Below, one piece after another: positions 20,624-31,819 of a DNA stretch of 64,000 nucleotides. The notes below the pieces were generated by a model. That model was not told the DNA's origin, searched no databases, and saw only the letters and a list, made by a program, of their open reading frames with translations. The DNA is from Pyrenopolyporus hunteri (taxonomy: Eukaryota; Ascomycota; Sordariomycetes; Xylariales; Hypoxylaceae), in contig CADCXC010000009.1 of assembly GCA_902806595.1 (NCBI GenBank), positions 186,001 through 250,000 on the forward strand, given 5' to 3'. Positions within the stretch are counted from its first letter, which is position 1. The number at the start of each line of letters is the position of its first letter. The translations under genes and the position numbers were made by a program.

Positions 20624-23197
20624 ATGGCGGATATCGATGTGGAACGGGTCCTTAAGGAGCTCTCAATGAGCGATAAAGTCGACCTCCTAGCAGGAATCGA
20701 CTTTTGGCACACAAAGGGTCTCCCACAGCACGGAATCCCTTCGTTGCGTTTGACCGACGGGCCCAACGGTGTTCGCGGTACTAAATTCTTTAACGGTATA
20801 AAGGCTGCTTGCTTCCCTTGTGGAACAGGATTAGGTGCCACCTTCAACCAAGAGCTTCTAGAAGAAGCAGGAAAGAAGATGGGAGAAGAAGCCAAGGTGA
20901 AGGGAGCGCATGCTATCCTGGGGCCTACTATAAATATGCAGCGAAGCCCGCTTGGCGGCCGCGGATTCGAGTCTCTTGGTGAGGACCCCTTCCTTGCCGG
21001 GTTGGGAGCCGCCGCTCTCGTCAGGGGTATCCAGTCGACGGGAATCCAGGCAACCATTAAACACTTTGTCTGCAATGACCACGAGCACAAGCGAAATGCC
21101 GTGCAGGCGATCATCACAGAACGAGCGTTGCGTGAGATTTACGCGCTGCCTTTTCAACTAGTCGTTCGGGGCTCCAACCCGGCATCGTTTATGACTGGTT
21201 ACAACGGGGTCAACGGGACATACTGCAGCGAGAACCCCAAACTTCTAGACCGAATGCTGCGGCGGGAATGGGGTTGGGATGGGATGATTATGAGCGATTG
21301 GTACGGTACTTATAGTACCACGGAGGCTGCGCTAGCCGGCCTCGATCTTGAGATGCCTGGTCCGCCACGGTTCAGGGGTGAGCCGCTCAAATTCAACGTT
21401 TCGACGGATAAGGTTCGAACACATATCTTAGACCAGCGAGTGAAGGCAATGCTCGAATTCATCAAAAAGTGCGCTGCTAGCGGCGTGAAAGAAAATGCCC
21501 CGGAGGGCACGGCGGATACCCCTGAGACGGCCGAGTTGCTCCGCCGGGTAGGCAATGAAGGAATTGTCTTGTTAAAGAACGAGAAAGGCGTCCTGCCGCT
21601 TAAAAAGGACAAGAAGGTATGGGTTTGACACAAGGTCTAGGAAGATCAACTCGCGCCGACGGCTAATACTTGACCATTATTCTAGACCGTTATCATTGGG
21701 CCAAACGCCAAAGTTGCGACATACCACGGGGGAGGGTCTGCGTCGTTAGCTGCGTACTACGCAGTTACTCCGTTCGAGGGTATTAGTAGGAAGCTGTCCT
21801 CGCCGCCAGATTACACAATCGGCCAGTACTCACACAAGTTGCTCCCTCTCCTCGGCTACTCTATCAAATCGACGAAGGGCGGCCAAGGGATGACCATGAG
21901 AGTTTATACGGAGGGGCCCGAGGTCTTAGACAGGCAACCAGTCGACCAGCTAGAGCTTTTGAAGACGGAAATGCTATTAATCGATTACGAGAATCCAAAC
22001 CTCAAGGGGCCCCTCTGGTACGCGACGCTAGAAGGCTCTCTAGTCGCCGAAAAAGACTCGATGTGGGAATTTGGCATCGTCGTATCCGGAACGGCGAATC
22101 TTTACATTAACGGCGAGCTGGTCGTCGACAACACCGAACATCAGAAGCCAGGCGAGGCCTTCTTTGGTAGCGCCACAGTAGAAGAGAAAGGGTTTTACAA
22201 GCTAGAGAAAGGTAAGACCTACACCTTCAAGGTCACGTTTGGATCGAGTCCGACATCTAAATTGGGTGGGGGTACGGTTCTCCTCAACGGCGGCGCGCTC
22301 AGAATCGGCGGATGCGAGGTTATCGACCCTAGGGCTGAAATAACGCACGCCGTTGAGCTGGCTCGGGGCGCTGACCAAGTCGTTGTATGTGCTGGTCTTA
22401 ACGCCGAGTGGGAAACCGAAGGCAATGATCGCGTCGACATGAATCTCCCGCCCGGCTCAGACGATCTGATCGCCGCCGTTGCGAGTGCCAACCCCAACAC
22501 AGTGGTAGTCATGCAGTCTGGTACACCGGTAGAGATGCCTTGGATCGATGACGTGAACGCTCTCATCCACGCTTGGTACGGCGGAAACGAGACTGGCAAT
22601 ACCATTGCGGATGTCCTCTTCGGAGATGTTTGCCCGTCTGGAAAGCTCAGCTTAAGTTTCCCAGTTCGTGTCCAGCATAACCCAGCATATCTAAACTATC
22701 GAACGGAGGGTGGTCGCGTGATCTATGGTGAGGATGTTTACATCGGCTATCGCTACTATGAATTTGTCGACCGCGCGGTCCTATTTCCCTTCGGGCACGG
22801 TTTGAGTTATACGACTTTCGACTTCTCAGATCTGTCGATAACCGAGACGGGCGGAGAACTTGCAGTGTCATTAGCCGTCAAGAATACTGGGAGTGTGAGG
22901 GGTGCCGAGGTCACGCAGGTTTATGTGGCGCCAAGGAGGAAAGCTAAGGTGAATCGGCCAGTGAAGGAGCTCAAGGGTTTCGCCAAAGTAGAGCTGGCTC
23001 CGGGCGAGATTAAGACAGTCACGGTGAAGGTCGCGACCAAGTACGCGGCCAGCTACTGGGATGAGGAACGTAATCAATGGTGCGCCGAGGAGGGCGAGTA
23101 TGAGGTTATTGTCAGCGACAGCAGCGAGGTTAAGGAGGGGAAAGCTGTGAAGGGCTCGTTTAAAGTAGCCGAGACTTTCTGGTGGGCCGGACTGTGA
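20624..23197 (+). CDS. GH3 beta-glucosidase, intracellular type with PA14 domain
   Basis: Releases glucose from the non-reducing end of beta-glucosides. Exons 20624-21616 and 21686-23197 (GTATGG donor, TTCTAG acceptor) give 834 residues, a normal length. There is no signal peptide (MADIDVERVLKELSMSDKVD), placing it with the cytosolic fungal and Kluyveromyces marxianus BglI-like group. The TIM-barrel domain has GFESLGEDPFLAG and the nucleophile motif MSDWYGTYS, with Asp225. The alpha/beta domain starts near residue 300 and is split by a PA14 insert at about 395-545 (GPLWYATLEGSL, ANLYINGELVVDN). Glu576 in TEGNDR is my candidate acid/base. The conserved YGGNETGNTIADVLFG follows near 630, and a fibronectin-III-like domain covers about 740-815. 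All expected parts are present. Confidence 0.95.
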
Positions 23198-24002
23198 GAT
23201 GGAATTCGCTAACGATGGCGATGAAGTAGTATGAACGCTGACGCGGAGCGCGACGGATTATGTTGTCTAAGGTAGGTCCGTAAGTGCGAGGTGTGAATAT
23301 TTGGTATGAGTTAGCTGGTTGAGAATATAGATTTCGTGATTACTCTGATCGGGGAATGTCCCCTCGGATATTGCGAGAATGTTAGCTTGCCTTACGGGAA
23401 CCTTTCCGCCCTTGCGTACACATTGGTTGGTGGATGGTGCGAGTGCGAGAGGTATTTTGAAGGATGTAAGTTGTAAGGTCGTGGGTAGTCCCGAACTAGG
23501 TCCCCTTCGGCCTTTAGGTGGTACCCCTGGGCCTAGGTCGCTCGCTATCGACCCCACCAAGCCCCGCAGTGGATAGAATTACAAACGCGGGGCAATTCTC
23601 CAAAGACGCGACGCGATTCTCGCATTTCTTTCAGATAAGATCCCTTGACTTAGTCCAGCCTAACATATCTTGAATGCTCGAATTCGACTTCGGCGTTTCC
23701 CGTGTCAATTGGACCGAACTCATCTCGGTATTTACGTACGCGATCCCTTGAAATAAAGCAGAGCGATAGTGAAACGGGAGTCACCCACTCCATCGATGGA
23801 CCCGAGAGCGTGTTGATGTTGACAGAGCTAGAGAATCAAAGGAAGAATCGACGTCCGTTACTGCGATGCACTGAATATCTCTCGCCTCGGTTCTTCATCT
23901 CCCTTCCGACTCTCTAAGTACCAAATACCTTGCGGACCCGATAAATCGAAACCTTACATAAAATCTCGTCCTTCAAACTACATCCACGAAACAGAGGGGA
24001 AA
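23198..24002. other. Intergenic between GH3 and fta4
   Basis: About 0.8 kb. No open frame with recognisable content, no repeat array. It holds the beta-glucosidase 3' end and the promoter of the small kinetochore gene. Confidence 0.6.
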
Positions 24003-24915
24003 ATGGCCCCTCCCACGATCCTCGCGCACAAATCCTCCTTCCTCACCGCCCAGACCCTGCACCTGTCGCAGGCCCTCGCGCCCAGCAGCGCCTGGCGCGC
24101 GTCCAACCCGCCATCCGCCGAGGGCGCCCTGAGCGACCGCGTCGTCGATGAGGCCCTGTACTGTGCCAACCATGCCCTGCAGCAGCACGCCCGTCGCGTC
24201 TACGCGCCCCAGGCCAGCCGGCACGTGGCCGAGCAGATCGAGACTTTATATCTGGAGGCGGCGGAGAGGGCCGTCCGCGGCGAGAGGGACGAGGACGACG
24301 AGGAGGCCGCGGCGGAGAGGGACAAGGGGGACGGGGGGCCAATGTTCCTAAGGGTTGGCGCTGACTTTAGTACGGTTTCCTCGCCCTTACCAACATCCCT
24401 CCTCTAGACTCGCAACTAACCGCCGCACCCCATCAGCATCCGACGAAGTCATCGCCTCCCTCCCCAGCACATGGGACCAGCACTCCCCCTCGCAATCCGC
24501 CGCGCACCCGACCGAAGCCCAGCGGTACGCCGACCTCGCCACCTCGCTAACCCTGCTCTCCGCGCGTCGCCGCGAGACCCGCGCCCGCCTCGACCGCCTG
24601 CGCCGCATGCGCAACCTCCTAGCTCCCTTTTCCTCCTCCTCCTTATCCGCTGCCGAGGAACTCCGTAGTAGTACCGGCGGCGTGGGTGCAGGTGCGCCAG
24701 CTACCGCCGCAGGGATCGACGCCGTGCAGCCGAACCTCGTCACGCGCGACGGCGAGATGGAGCGCGAGCTCGAGCGCATGCGCGTCCTGCTGGTGCGCGT
24801 CGCTGGCCGCATCGCGCAGCTCCCGGACCCGGATCCGCAATCCCAAGACGTCGTCGTCGAGGACTTGGAGGTTGTGGAGCGGGCCAAGGTCGAGAGGCTT
24901 CTCGACAGGTTTTGA
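24003..24915 (+). CDS. fta4: Kinetochore Sim4-complex subunit Fta4-like
   Basis: Inner-kinetochore (CCAN/Sim4 complex) protein that helps link CENP-A chromatin to microtubule-binding complexes. Exons 24003-24369 and 24437-24915 fit: a GTACGG donor in phase 1, branch-like GCAACTAACC and CATCAG acceptor. The join restores MFLRVGADFTSDEVIASLPS, the shape expected for the family, and gives 281 residues. The N-terminus ILAHKSSFLTAQTLHLSQAL and the segment YCANHALQQHARRVYAPQA are what I recognise as Fta4. The rest is helical, with an Arg/Glu-rich coiled-coil stretch at the C-terminus (MERELERMRVLLVRVAGRIA). The region is more G+C-rich than its surroundings. Other short helical kinetochore proteins could look similar, so the subunit name is less certain than the spliced gene. 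Confidence 0.8.
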
Positions 24916-25370
24916 ACTTCAGATGCTGAAGGGGGGGCACTCGACGGATGATGAAAATATTTTTTTAATCTGGTTAAAATGCGCAGAACATGGCGTCTGG
25001 GATCCCAAGGGTCAGTTGCTCGGCTAGCTTGGTAATTGATTTATGACGTAAATATGTTACCGCGAGGATGATGATACCCCTATAGTATACAGGTCGGACT
25101 TTAAATAGTCTGGTTGGATTTATGAGTCGGCGAATACAATCATTTAGCCTTGTGAACTGAATAGGTGGCCCTACAAAACAACAATTCCATATCTACCCGT
25201 AAAGAAGGTCACGTCAAGGAAGCACGAGAAGCGATGTTCATACATTAAACGAGCGGTGTCCTAGGTAAACAGGTTTCTCCGTTGATTTTCTGATTTCCAC
25301 GGCCTATTTTCCCGGATCCTGCCAGAGGGCTGTCCTCACCGTATTCTATAGCCCACGGTTTAGGTCACCA
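24916..25370. other. Short convergent intergenic region
   Basis: About 450 bases between the 3' ends of fta4 and the calpain gene. A+T-leaning, with no coding or structured signal seen. Confidence 0.6.
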
Positions 25371-28346
25371 TTACTGGGCCAGTGGTACTAGGGATATGAT
25401 GCTCTTTCTCCTCTGCTCCTCGTTCCCTTCTAACGTGGCGTCCTTGGAGCTGTCGTCGATATCAAGTCCCTTGGAACTCTTGGGCTCCTCCTGCTTCTCT
25501 TCCTTTGATCCCTTATTTTCTTCGTCATTTTCCTCGTTATCCTTAGCATAAGGATTTGGACGGACCACACGCAGCTTCACGATATCCTTATCTTTGTCCT
25601 CGTCTGACACCTTATAATATATGCGTAAGCCCACCGTCACGACTGCATTCCACGGGTCTTTCTCGAACTCGTCCTCCTCCTCCGATTGTTCCGCGAGGGG
25701 TTGCGGGGGAGGGGGAGGAGGAGGGGGAACATCAGAAAGCGCCTTAAATGCGAAATCCAGAGCCCGCTCGCTAATGTCAGAGAGGGATGAGACAGTACTC
25801 TCATCGGAGGAAATATCTTCATCTTCGACATCGGTTGCCTGCCCGCTGTTCGCGTTTGATTGAAGCGTTTCGTTCTTTGGTTCAGTAACCGCGATCTCGC
25901 CCTCAATTGCCGCAACCTCGGCGGCATCGCCCTCGGTAGCCTTTATAGGGCTCTGTATGACGATGGCAGGCTCCTCTGCAGTCTCCGCAGTGGGTTTGGT
26001 TTCGTCGACCTTATCGGAACCAACCTTACTGGGATCGGGCGTCTCTTCTGACTTAGGTTGCTGAGCTGCCTCGGGCGTTTCGATTTCAACAAGTCGCTCT
26101 TCGGACTTTTGAGATGTATGGATAGAAGACTTGTCGGAGTCCGTAGGGGGCGTATCCGCTTTCGGGTCGGCGGTGGAATCGGAAGACATACCCTCTTTAG
26201 AATCCTCTGGTCCCGGTGTTGGGCTCGGCGACAATACTTGGACGCGCTTTTCTTTTTCTGGTCCCGGCACCTCTTCTCCGAGAACCGCGCCGCCTTCTTT
26301 GGCAGTTTCCTTAGCCTTCAACCTTTCAGCTCGTTTGGCTTTTCTAGCCTGTGCCTTAGCCTTGGCCTTGGCCTTCTCCTTCTGGTGTCTTTCGTGTTCT
26401 TTGACGTGGATATAGTGCTGGCGTTCTTTCTCCTCCATGAGCTTCTTCTTTAACTCCTGGCGCTCCTTATTTTTCTTACGCTGCTCTGCTTCCTTTCGAG
26501 CCTTTTTCTCCTCTGGAGACTCGATGACTTTTCCCTTGCTGTGGGCCAGGTCGTATGACATGCCAACAGCAACCAGCTTGTCTCTGCGGTCTCGGGCATG
26601 GTTACGGACTACCTCCTCTATCGGCAACTTGTCCATATTGCGAGTCGCGTTGATCTTTAGTAGGACGACATATTCGCCCTCTTCTAGATCTAGTTCGACA
26701 TTGACGGAACGGGTTAGACGAATCGAACTGATACTGCGGACGACATAGTCCTCCTGGCCGTTCTTGTGCAGACGAAAGTTAAGCTCGAACCAGTATTGGC
26801 CTTCAAGGCCGCAATAGTACCTTTCGTCGAGCTGAGAAAGCACGATGACGACCGGACCGGTCTTAGCGAGAGAGAAGGCGAAGTACGCGTCATGGTAGTC
26901 TAGCGTCCATGGAACAGAGAGTGTGGTCCAGAGAGAGGTGACTTTCCACTCCGGCCCAAAAAGTCGAGTTCGATCAAATGCTTGATACTTCTGAAGCAAG
27001 TCGTGGTACGAGATCCAGAAATTGCCGTCGTCGCCAAAACGGTGATTGAGCTTAAGCAACCATTCGGCAGTCCATTCCTTGGACCCGTCGCTCCACGCAC
27101 CTTTCCATTCGCCCTTACCCCAGGGGTTCTTCAAGAGAACAAGCCTCTGGCCGTCTATTTCGACAGCCTTCATTATCGAATAGGCGTGAAGCTCATAGAT
27201 GCCCTTGCGCTCGCCCCAGTAGGCACCCCACATTCCGGTAGAACAGCCGAAAAGGAATTGGTCGTTCACTTTCATCAGCTCCTCCTTCCAAAAGTATTCT
27301 CGGTCGAGTATATCCGTCGTATAAAGCTCCGTCGTAACACCGCCGGTGAGATCTTCAATGCCTTCGCCGGTGAAGCCACCTTCGATCGAGGCGTAGTCGC
27401 CGTGCGCTTTGGCGTAGGCCTTCTCGAGCAGGGGCAGCCAGGTCTCGTTCTCGTGCTCGCATTGAGCGAAGTAGAGGGCCCCGGAGCCGCTTTGATACGC
27501 CTTGCGGTATTGCTCTTCAGAATTGATCCGTTCTCGATCTTCCCATAGGATGCGCTCGAGGAAGCTCTCGTCAAAGTCGGGTTTTGTCAGGAACAGCTTG
27601 TCGTCGATAATCTCGGAGATCCACTCTCCATCGCGATGGAAGACAAAGCCGTAAACGCCGACCTGCTCGTCGCGGGCTACGCATACCCTCTCAATCAGAC
27701 TAGGCTTGTTACTAAGGGTGCATAGGGCGGCGAGCAACCAACAATCGCCATCGCGGCCCTGTCTGACGTCGTTGGCGGTGGGACCCTCGATATAAAACTT
27801 AGGGTCGTCGAAGATGTCGACCACGCGCTTGACGCTCTTGGGATTGAAGGACGACGGAGCTTTCTTCTCGGTATTGCAGAGGGACTCCAGCGTATCGCGG
27901 CTGCCCCATTTCAGATCGATCTCGAGATCGAAGTGCGGGTCTCTGTATTTCTGATTCACGCGGCGACACTCCCTAACAATTTTGGCAACCTTGGCCCGAC
28001 AGACAGCGGCGGCTTCCTCGTACGACGTCTGCGTGTTTGTTCCCACGGCCTTGGTAGATCGCTTGGCAGCCTTCTCGGCGTACTCATTATGCGGAATGAT
28101 AGTGGTAGCTAGTAAAAGATAGTTAGCAGGAGACGAAAGCCCCGCGGCGTCGGCATAGGACTCACCTTTCCCGGGGTTTTTGGTAGTGAATTTGCTCCAG
28201 AATTCGTCAATCGCTTCCTGAGGAGTGAGATGCTTAGACTTCTTAGGGGCTCGCGGCCTTCCAGGAACCTCAGCCATGGCGGAACGGGCCCCGACCCGTT
28301 CGATATATGGCGACTCTGAGCGTGATCGGGGGTCCGAGGCCGACAT
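25371..28346 (-). CDS. Calpain-family (C2) cysteine protease with charged tail
   Basis: Intracellular papain-fold protease; calpains cut regulatory proteins at limited sites, often under Ca2+ control. The open frame has 991 codons, but a 57-base intron sits inside it in phase: donor GTGAGT at 28165, branch GCTAAC, acceptor TTTACTAG ending at 28109. Removing it joins NPGK to ATTIIPHNEYAEKAAKRS and gives 972 residues. The catalytic triad is complete: Cys183 in GRDGDCWLLAAL, His368 in YELHAYSIM and Asn388 in LLKNPWGKGEW (spliced numbering). A C2-like beta-sandwich domain follows to about 570. The last 350 residues are low complexity: a Lys/Glu/Arg helix with KAKAKAKAQARKAKRAERLK, acidic Ser/Thr-rich stretches and a PPPPPPPPQP run. 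It is not the PalB/Rim13 type as far as I can tell. No transmembrane segment. Confidence 0.93.
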   Translation of the reverse strand: MSASDPRSRSESPYIERVGARSAMAEVPGRPRAPKKSKHLTPQEAIDEFWSKFTTKNPGKGESYADAAGLSSPANYLLLATTIIPHNEYAEKAAKRSTKAVGTNTQTSYEEAAAVCRAKVAKIVRECRRVNQKYRDPHFDLEIDLKWGSRDTLESLCNTEKKAPSSFNPKSVKRVVDIFDDPKFYIEGPTANDVRQGRDGDCWLLAALCTLSNKPSLIERVCVARDEQVGVYGFVFHRDGEWISEIIDDKLFLTKPDFDESFLERILWEDRERINSEEQYRKAYQSGSGALYFAQCEHENETWLPLLEKAYAKAHGDYASIEGGFTGEGIEDLTGGVTTELYTTDILDREYFWKEELMKVNDQFLFGCSTGMWGAYWGERKGIYELHAYSIMKAVEIDGQRLVLLKNPWGKGEWKGAWSDGSKEWTAEWLLKLNHRFGDDGNFWISYHDLLQKYQAFDRTRLFGPEWKVTSLWTTLSVPWTLDYHDAYFAFSLAKTGPVVIVLSQLDERYYCGLEGQYWFELNFRLHKNGQEDYVVRSISSIRLTRSVNVELDLEEGEYVVLLKINATRNMDKLPIEEVVRNHARDRRDKLVAVGMSYDLAHSKGKVIESPEEKKARKEAEQRKKNKERQELKKKLMEEKERQHYIHVKEHERHQKEKAKAKAKAQARKAKRAERLKAKETAKEGGAVLGEEVPGPEKEKRVQVLSPSPTPGPEDSKEGMSSDSTADPKADTPPTDSDKSSIHTSQKSEERLVEIETPEAAQQPKSEETPDPSKVGSDKVDETKPTAETAEEPAIVIQSPIKATEGDAAEVAAIEGEIAVTEPKNETLQSNANSGQATDVEDEDISSDESTVSSLSDISERALDFAFKALSDVPPPPPPPPQPLAEQSEEEDEFEKDPWNAVVTVGLRIYYKVSDEDKDKDIVKLRVVRPNPYAKDNEENDEENKGSKEEKQEEPKSSKGLDIDDSSKDATLEGNEEQRRKSIISLVPLAQ

Positions 28347-28910
28347 TTTTCCTATATCTAAATGGAAGCAATGCTAAGGTACTACACGACCTCCCAAGAT
28401 ATTGTTACCACAGGATAAATAGAAGGGGCATTCAGTCGATTTATAGGTAATATTCTTGCCAAGTCAAAAAGACAGGAGGGGGAGGTAAGCTGAGAAAGGG
28501 TATGCAAGAATAAGATGCGCGAGCATGCGAGGACATGGGAGTATGTGCGACCTGGCCGGCGAGAGGGGCCGAACTAGTTCAGAAATAGCTAGGAGAAAAC
28601 GAATGTCTTCAGCTTGGAAGAAACGGATGCCATCAACTTTCGTCGTGTAGAATCAATGGGAGCTATTTATAAGAGAGGAAGAGAGGAAGAGAGGGAGTGA
28701 GACGGGCAGAGATGCCGTCGTCGGGACGCAGAGGGCCATGATTGGTTTTCGGCACATCCGCCATCCCCACGGAATTGGAGGAAACTCGAGGAGAAAGGGC
28801 GCTGTAGAAACAGTTTGCGACATGCCGTGACTCCTTATCCCAGAATTCTAGAGCCTTGGGGAGAGCTGAAGTGAATCGGAATCGATCGACGCTCACGTAA
28901 CATGATATAT

Positions 28911-28937
28911 GTAGGTAGGTAGGTAGGTAGGTAGGTG
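28911..28937 (+). repeat. (GTAG)n microsatellite
   Basis: Six to seven copies of GTAG in a row, followed by GTGGTACCTAAG. It resembles the frequent TAGGTA steps elsewhere in intergenic DNA and may be the expanded form of them. Confidence 0.85.
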
Positions 28938-29509
28938 GTACCTAAGTACGCAGGTAAGTCGGCGGCGTCTACAGCAGACCGAAGACGGGACGAAACGCGC
29001 CACCCGTAGCAGCTTCTAGCTGTTGAACATGAAAGAAACTCCCTAACGCTTGGGGAGGAGAGGGGAACAGTAAGGCGGGGTCCTACCCTTACCCCAGTCG
29101 CCTACATCCTAGCCCCAGCCCGCCTAGGTACCTATGTAGTAGGTAGTCATAGGCTTAACAGGTAGATTGGGGGCCAAAACCAAGCATCTACCAATGAAAG
29201 CTCCGGGGTCCAGCCCTCATTTTATGGGTCTTCTGCGCGTCTTATCCCGCCCGCAAATCACAAACCCACCATAAATGTTCTATAAATTAGGTACATGTCT
29301 TCCTCGTTATACTGCACTGATCCTATGTATCGTGCTGGCATCATCAGCGGTGAAAAAATTTCCACATTTGGGTCTATGATACGATTCAGACGATCTGGAA
29401 GGCTATTACTGTTTTGTTTTTCCCTAACCGCCGTCAAAGCAGAGGAAACGCAAGCGAATCCTGAGTTTCACTCCATAGTTTCAAAGACTGCCAACTAAAC
29501 TACCACCTT

Positions 29510-29562
29510 ACCCTTCTTATCCTTCTTATCCTTCTTACCCTTCCTACCCTTCCTACCCTTCA
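29510..29562 (+). repeat. Pyrimidine tandem CCTTCTTA / CCTTCCTA
   Basis: Units of 9-10 bases, ACCCTTCTTAT and CCCTTCCTA variants, repeat about six times on the plus strand. One strand is almost purely pyrimidine. Simple repeat, no function assigned. Confidence 0.8.
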
Positions 29563-30483
29563 GGGTCATCTACACCTTACATACCCGGGAGGGTTACCAT
29601 CTTGCCGCCTGTGACGAACTTTTTCCCATCTGTCGAAGAGGGTCAATGTAGCCGCAAATGCCTCTATATAGGTGAAGAAGCATCGTAATATTAGTAACAG
29701 TGGACCTCCTACATCTATTGTAAATATTTACGGGTCGTAGGGGAGCTGGATCCCATTCGTCGTAAGAGGCCCGAAGGCCAATAACGGTATAGGTTAGGCA
29801 AAAAAGGCACCCAACCGAACCGGAGATTTTCATTAGGCGTACATCGGCCGATCGACCAAGAAGATTGGACCCCTTATTTAGGTGTCCCCTAACGCCAGGA
29901 ATTCACGTTTTATTTTTACTGGCCGACTCCCAGGCGAGTTGAAATATATGAGTCGATAAAGTTAAAGAGCTTCTCGGTCAAGTTCTATAGCGAAGACTTC
30001 ATAAAGCTTCACACCCAACTTCTTCTCAGGGGGGGAAAGAAGAAAAGTGGATCATATAGGTATGGAGATATATAGGGGTTTCGAACGCCCTACCAGTTAC
30101 TCTTCTCCGATTTATACAGACATCCAAAGGCAGCGTTACCGCCTCCCGGCTTCCACTCCTTATTAACCCTCTATTCAGGGTTTTAATACTTTGCTCGATA
30201 TTTCCCATCCTCGGTCACCCCCTCCCCCCAACCGCCCGGGTTTCAATAGCCCCCTCAATAGAAGGCTCTTTGCCGTGGCCCTGTCTTACAGGATGCGAGA
30301 GCGGGATCAACTAAAGGAAATCTTCCAGGAGCAGCATCACTGCTATACCCCTAAGCATGGTAACTCGCTCCAACCCCGTAAGGCTACATCGTTAACGGCC
30401 GTCTAGAGGATTATAGCCCCAATAGTGTTGCGGTTCATGAACCACCTCTCTGGCTAGGCCTTAAAGGGTTATGGTTGCGATTG

Positions 30484-31819
30484 TTACTTCGACTTAGCTT
30501 GGCTGAATATAGCCTTCTGGAATTCCTTATGCAGTGCCATGATTTTGGGATGCATGGCCGGAGTGATCTGACACACCGCCGTCCCGCATATGCCGGTCTC
30601 GTTGTCGATAAACCACATACAACTCGGAAACCCGCCCCAAAGAGTAGTGCCTTGCGCAAACCTGCCCTCCTCGGCCTCCTTCGGCACAATGCCGGCGAGG
30701 TTCCACGTCTTCCTGATGGATAGTGGGATCTGCATACCAAGATACTGGTACTTCTCCGGGCCCGAAGCGAGACAGTCGTTCAGTGCCTGTTCGCACGTCT
30801 CGTCGAGCTGAGGGCGGAAGAGTTCTTCGTACGAGGCGGGCGAAAGAAGCTTGGGATCGCGCCGCAGGAGCGCGGAGAGGAACGTGTAGTACGCCCTGGG
30901 TGTCGTCCAGATGCCTGCGCCGCCCATACAGTCCGACGCTCCACCTACGACATCAAAGCTGGATGCGTCCACGGTCGGCGGATCTTCTTGCTCGTTCAGG
31001 GTACTGATTTCGGCCATTCTATCTTTCATACCTTCCTTCGCCCTAGGGAAGAAACTGGTGTCGTTCTCGATCCCCAAGGGCTCCCAAATGCGCGCGCGCA
31101 TGAAGTCTTCTAGACTGAGCCCAGTGGCTGCTTCGATGGCCTTGCCCGCCCACTCGCAACCCGGACCGTATGCCCAACCCTTACCGGGAGGATATGTAAG
31201 CGGCATAGTAATTAACTGCTCAGCGCTGTCTCCAGTATATATCTTTTCGCCACGCGATAGGCGCCACTTTGCGAGCAGCGGGTTACCCCAATCCCAGTCG
31301 GTGCCCGATGTATGAGTGAGCAACATTCTGAGAGTAATTGGTGTATGATTAGGCTCGAGGATGGCGGCGTTCTCGTCATCGAAACCTATGATTATTCCAT
31401 ACTTTCCAATCCCCGGGAGTAACGGCTTGACGTCCTTGTCCAGGTCTAGAGTCCCGTCCTCTACGCATTGGAGAGCAGCCACCGCCGTTACGACTTTGCT
31501 CATCGAAGCGACGGCGCTAATGGTAGACTCCGTAAAGGGTCGGTTGATGCCTTCCTTAACACTAGCCCGTCCCAAGGACTCGGCGTAGAGAATATTTCCT
31601 GATTAGCATGTCAGTACTGTGGCTCCAAATGGCGATCGTGCGATCTATTGGCAGTTTCCACGGGGTAGATAGGCCCGCGCTGCTTCAAGGTTGCGGACAC
31701 CCTTATAAACAACGAGGTAAGGGGATGTTACCGTCTTTATCTCCCGCAAAGAGCGAGGCGCCTGGAAGCAGACCCGATGCAACGGCCTCTTCATACAACT
31801 TGTCAATGTCCTGTGTCAT
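30484..31819 (-). CDS. LovD-like / class C beta-lactamase-fold serine hydrolase
   Basis: Exons 31819-31732 and 31598-30484 give 400 residues. The join, GDKD to GNILYAESLGRASV, restores a smooth N-terminus; the intron is 133 bases with CTAATCAG acceptor. The fold is the penicillin-binding/beta-lactamase type: SxxK as Ser61-Met-Ser-Lys64, LLTHTSGTDWDW, and the second-motif Tyr173 in WAYGPGCEWAGKAIEAATG. The W(A/E)YGPG..WAG form is that of fungal transesterases such as LovD and related esterases, not of classical YxN beta-lactamases. GGAGIWTTPRAYYTFLSALL and WGGFPSCMWFIDNETG close the fold. No signal peptide, so it probably acts in the cytoplasm as an esterase or acyltransferase. No polyketide synthase is in the window, so a role in secondary metabolism cannot be argued from neighbours. 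Confidence 0.88.

Larger units (their letters stand above)
28347..30483. other. Intergenic region with microsatellites
   Basis: About 2.1 kb upstream of the calpain gene and downstream of the hydrolase gene, both on the minus strand. It holds a (TAGG)n tract at 28911-28937, CCTAGGTACC steps near 29125-29145 and a pyrimidine tandem at 29510-29562. No gene supported. Confidence 0.6.

Noticed and set aside
20608..23077. Minus-strand frames opposite the beta-glucosidase gene
   Set aside because: Antisense shadows of a clear GH3 coding sequence.
28911..29562. CRISPR-like array from repeated units
   Set aside because: Simple microsatellites without spacers in a eukaryotic genome.
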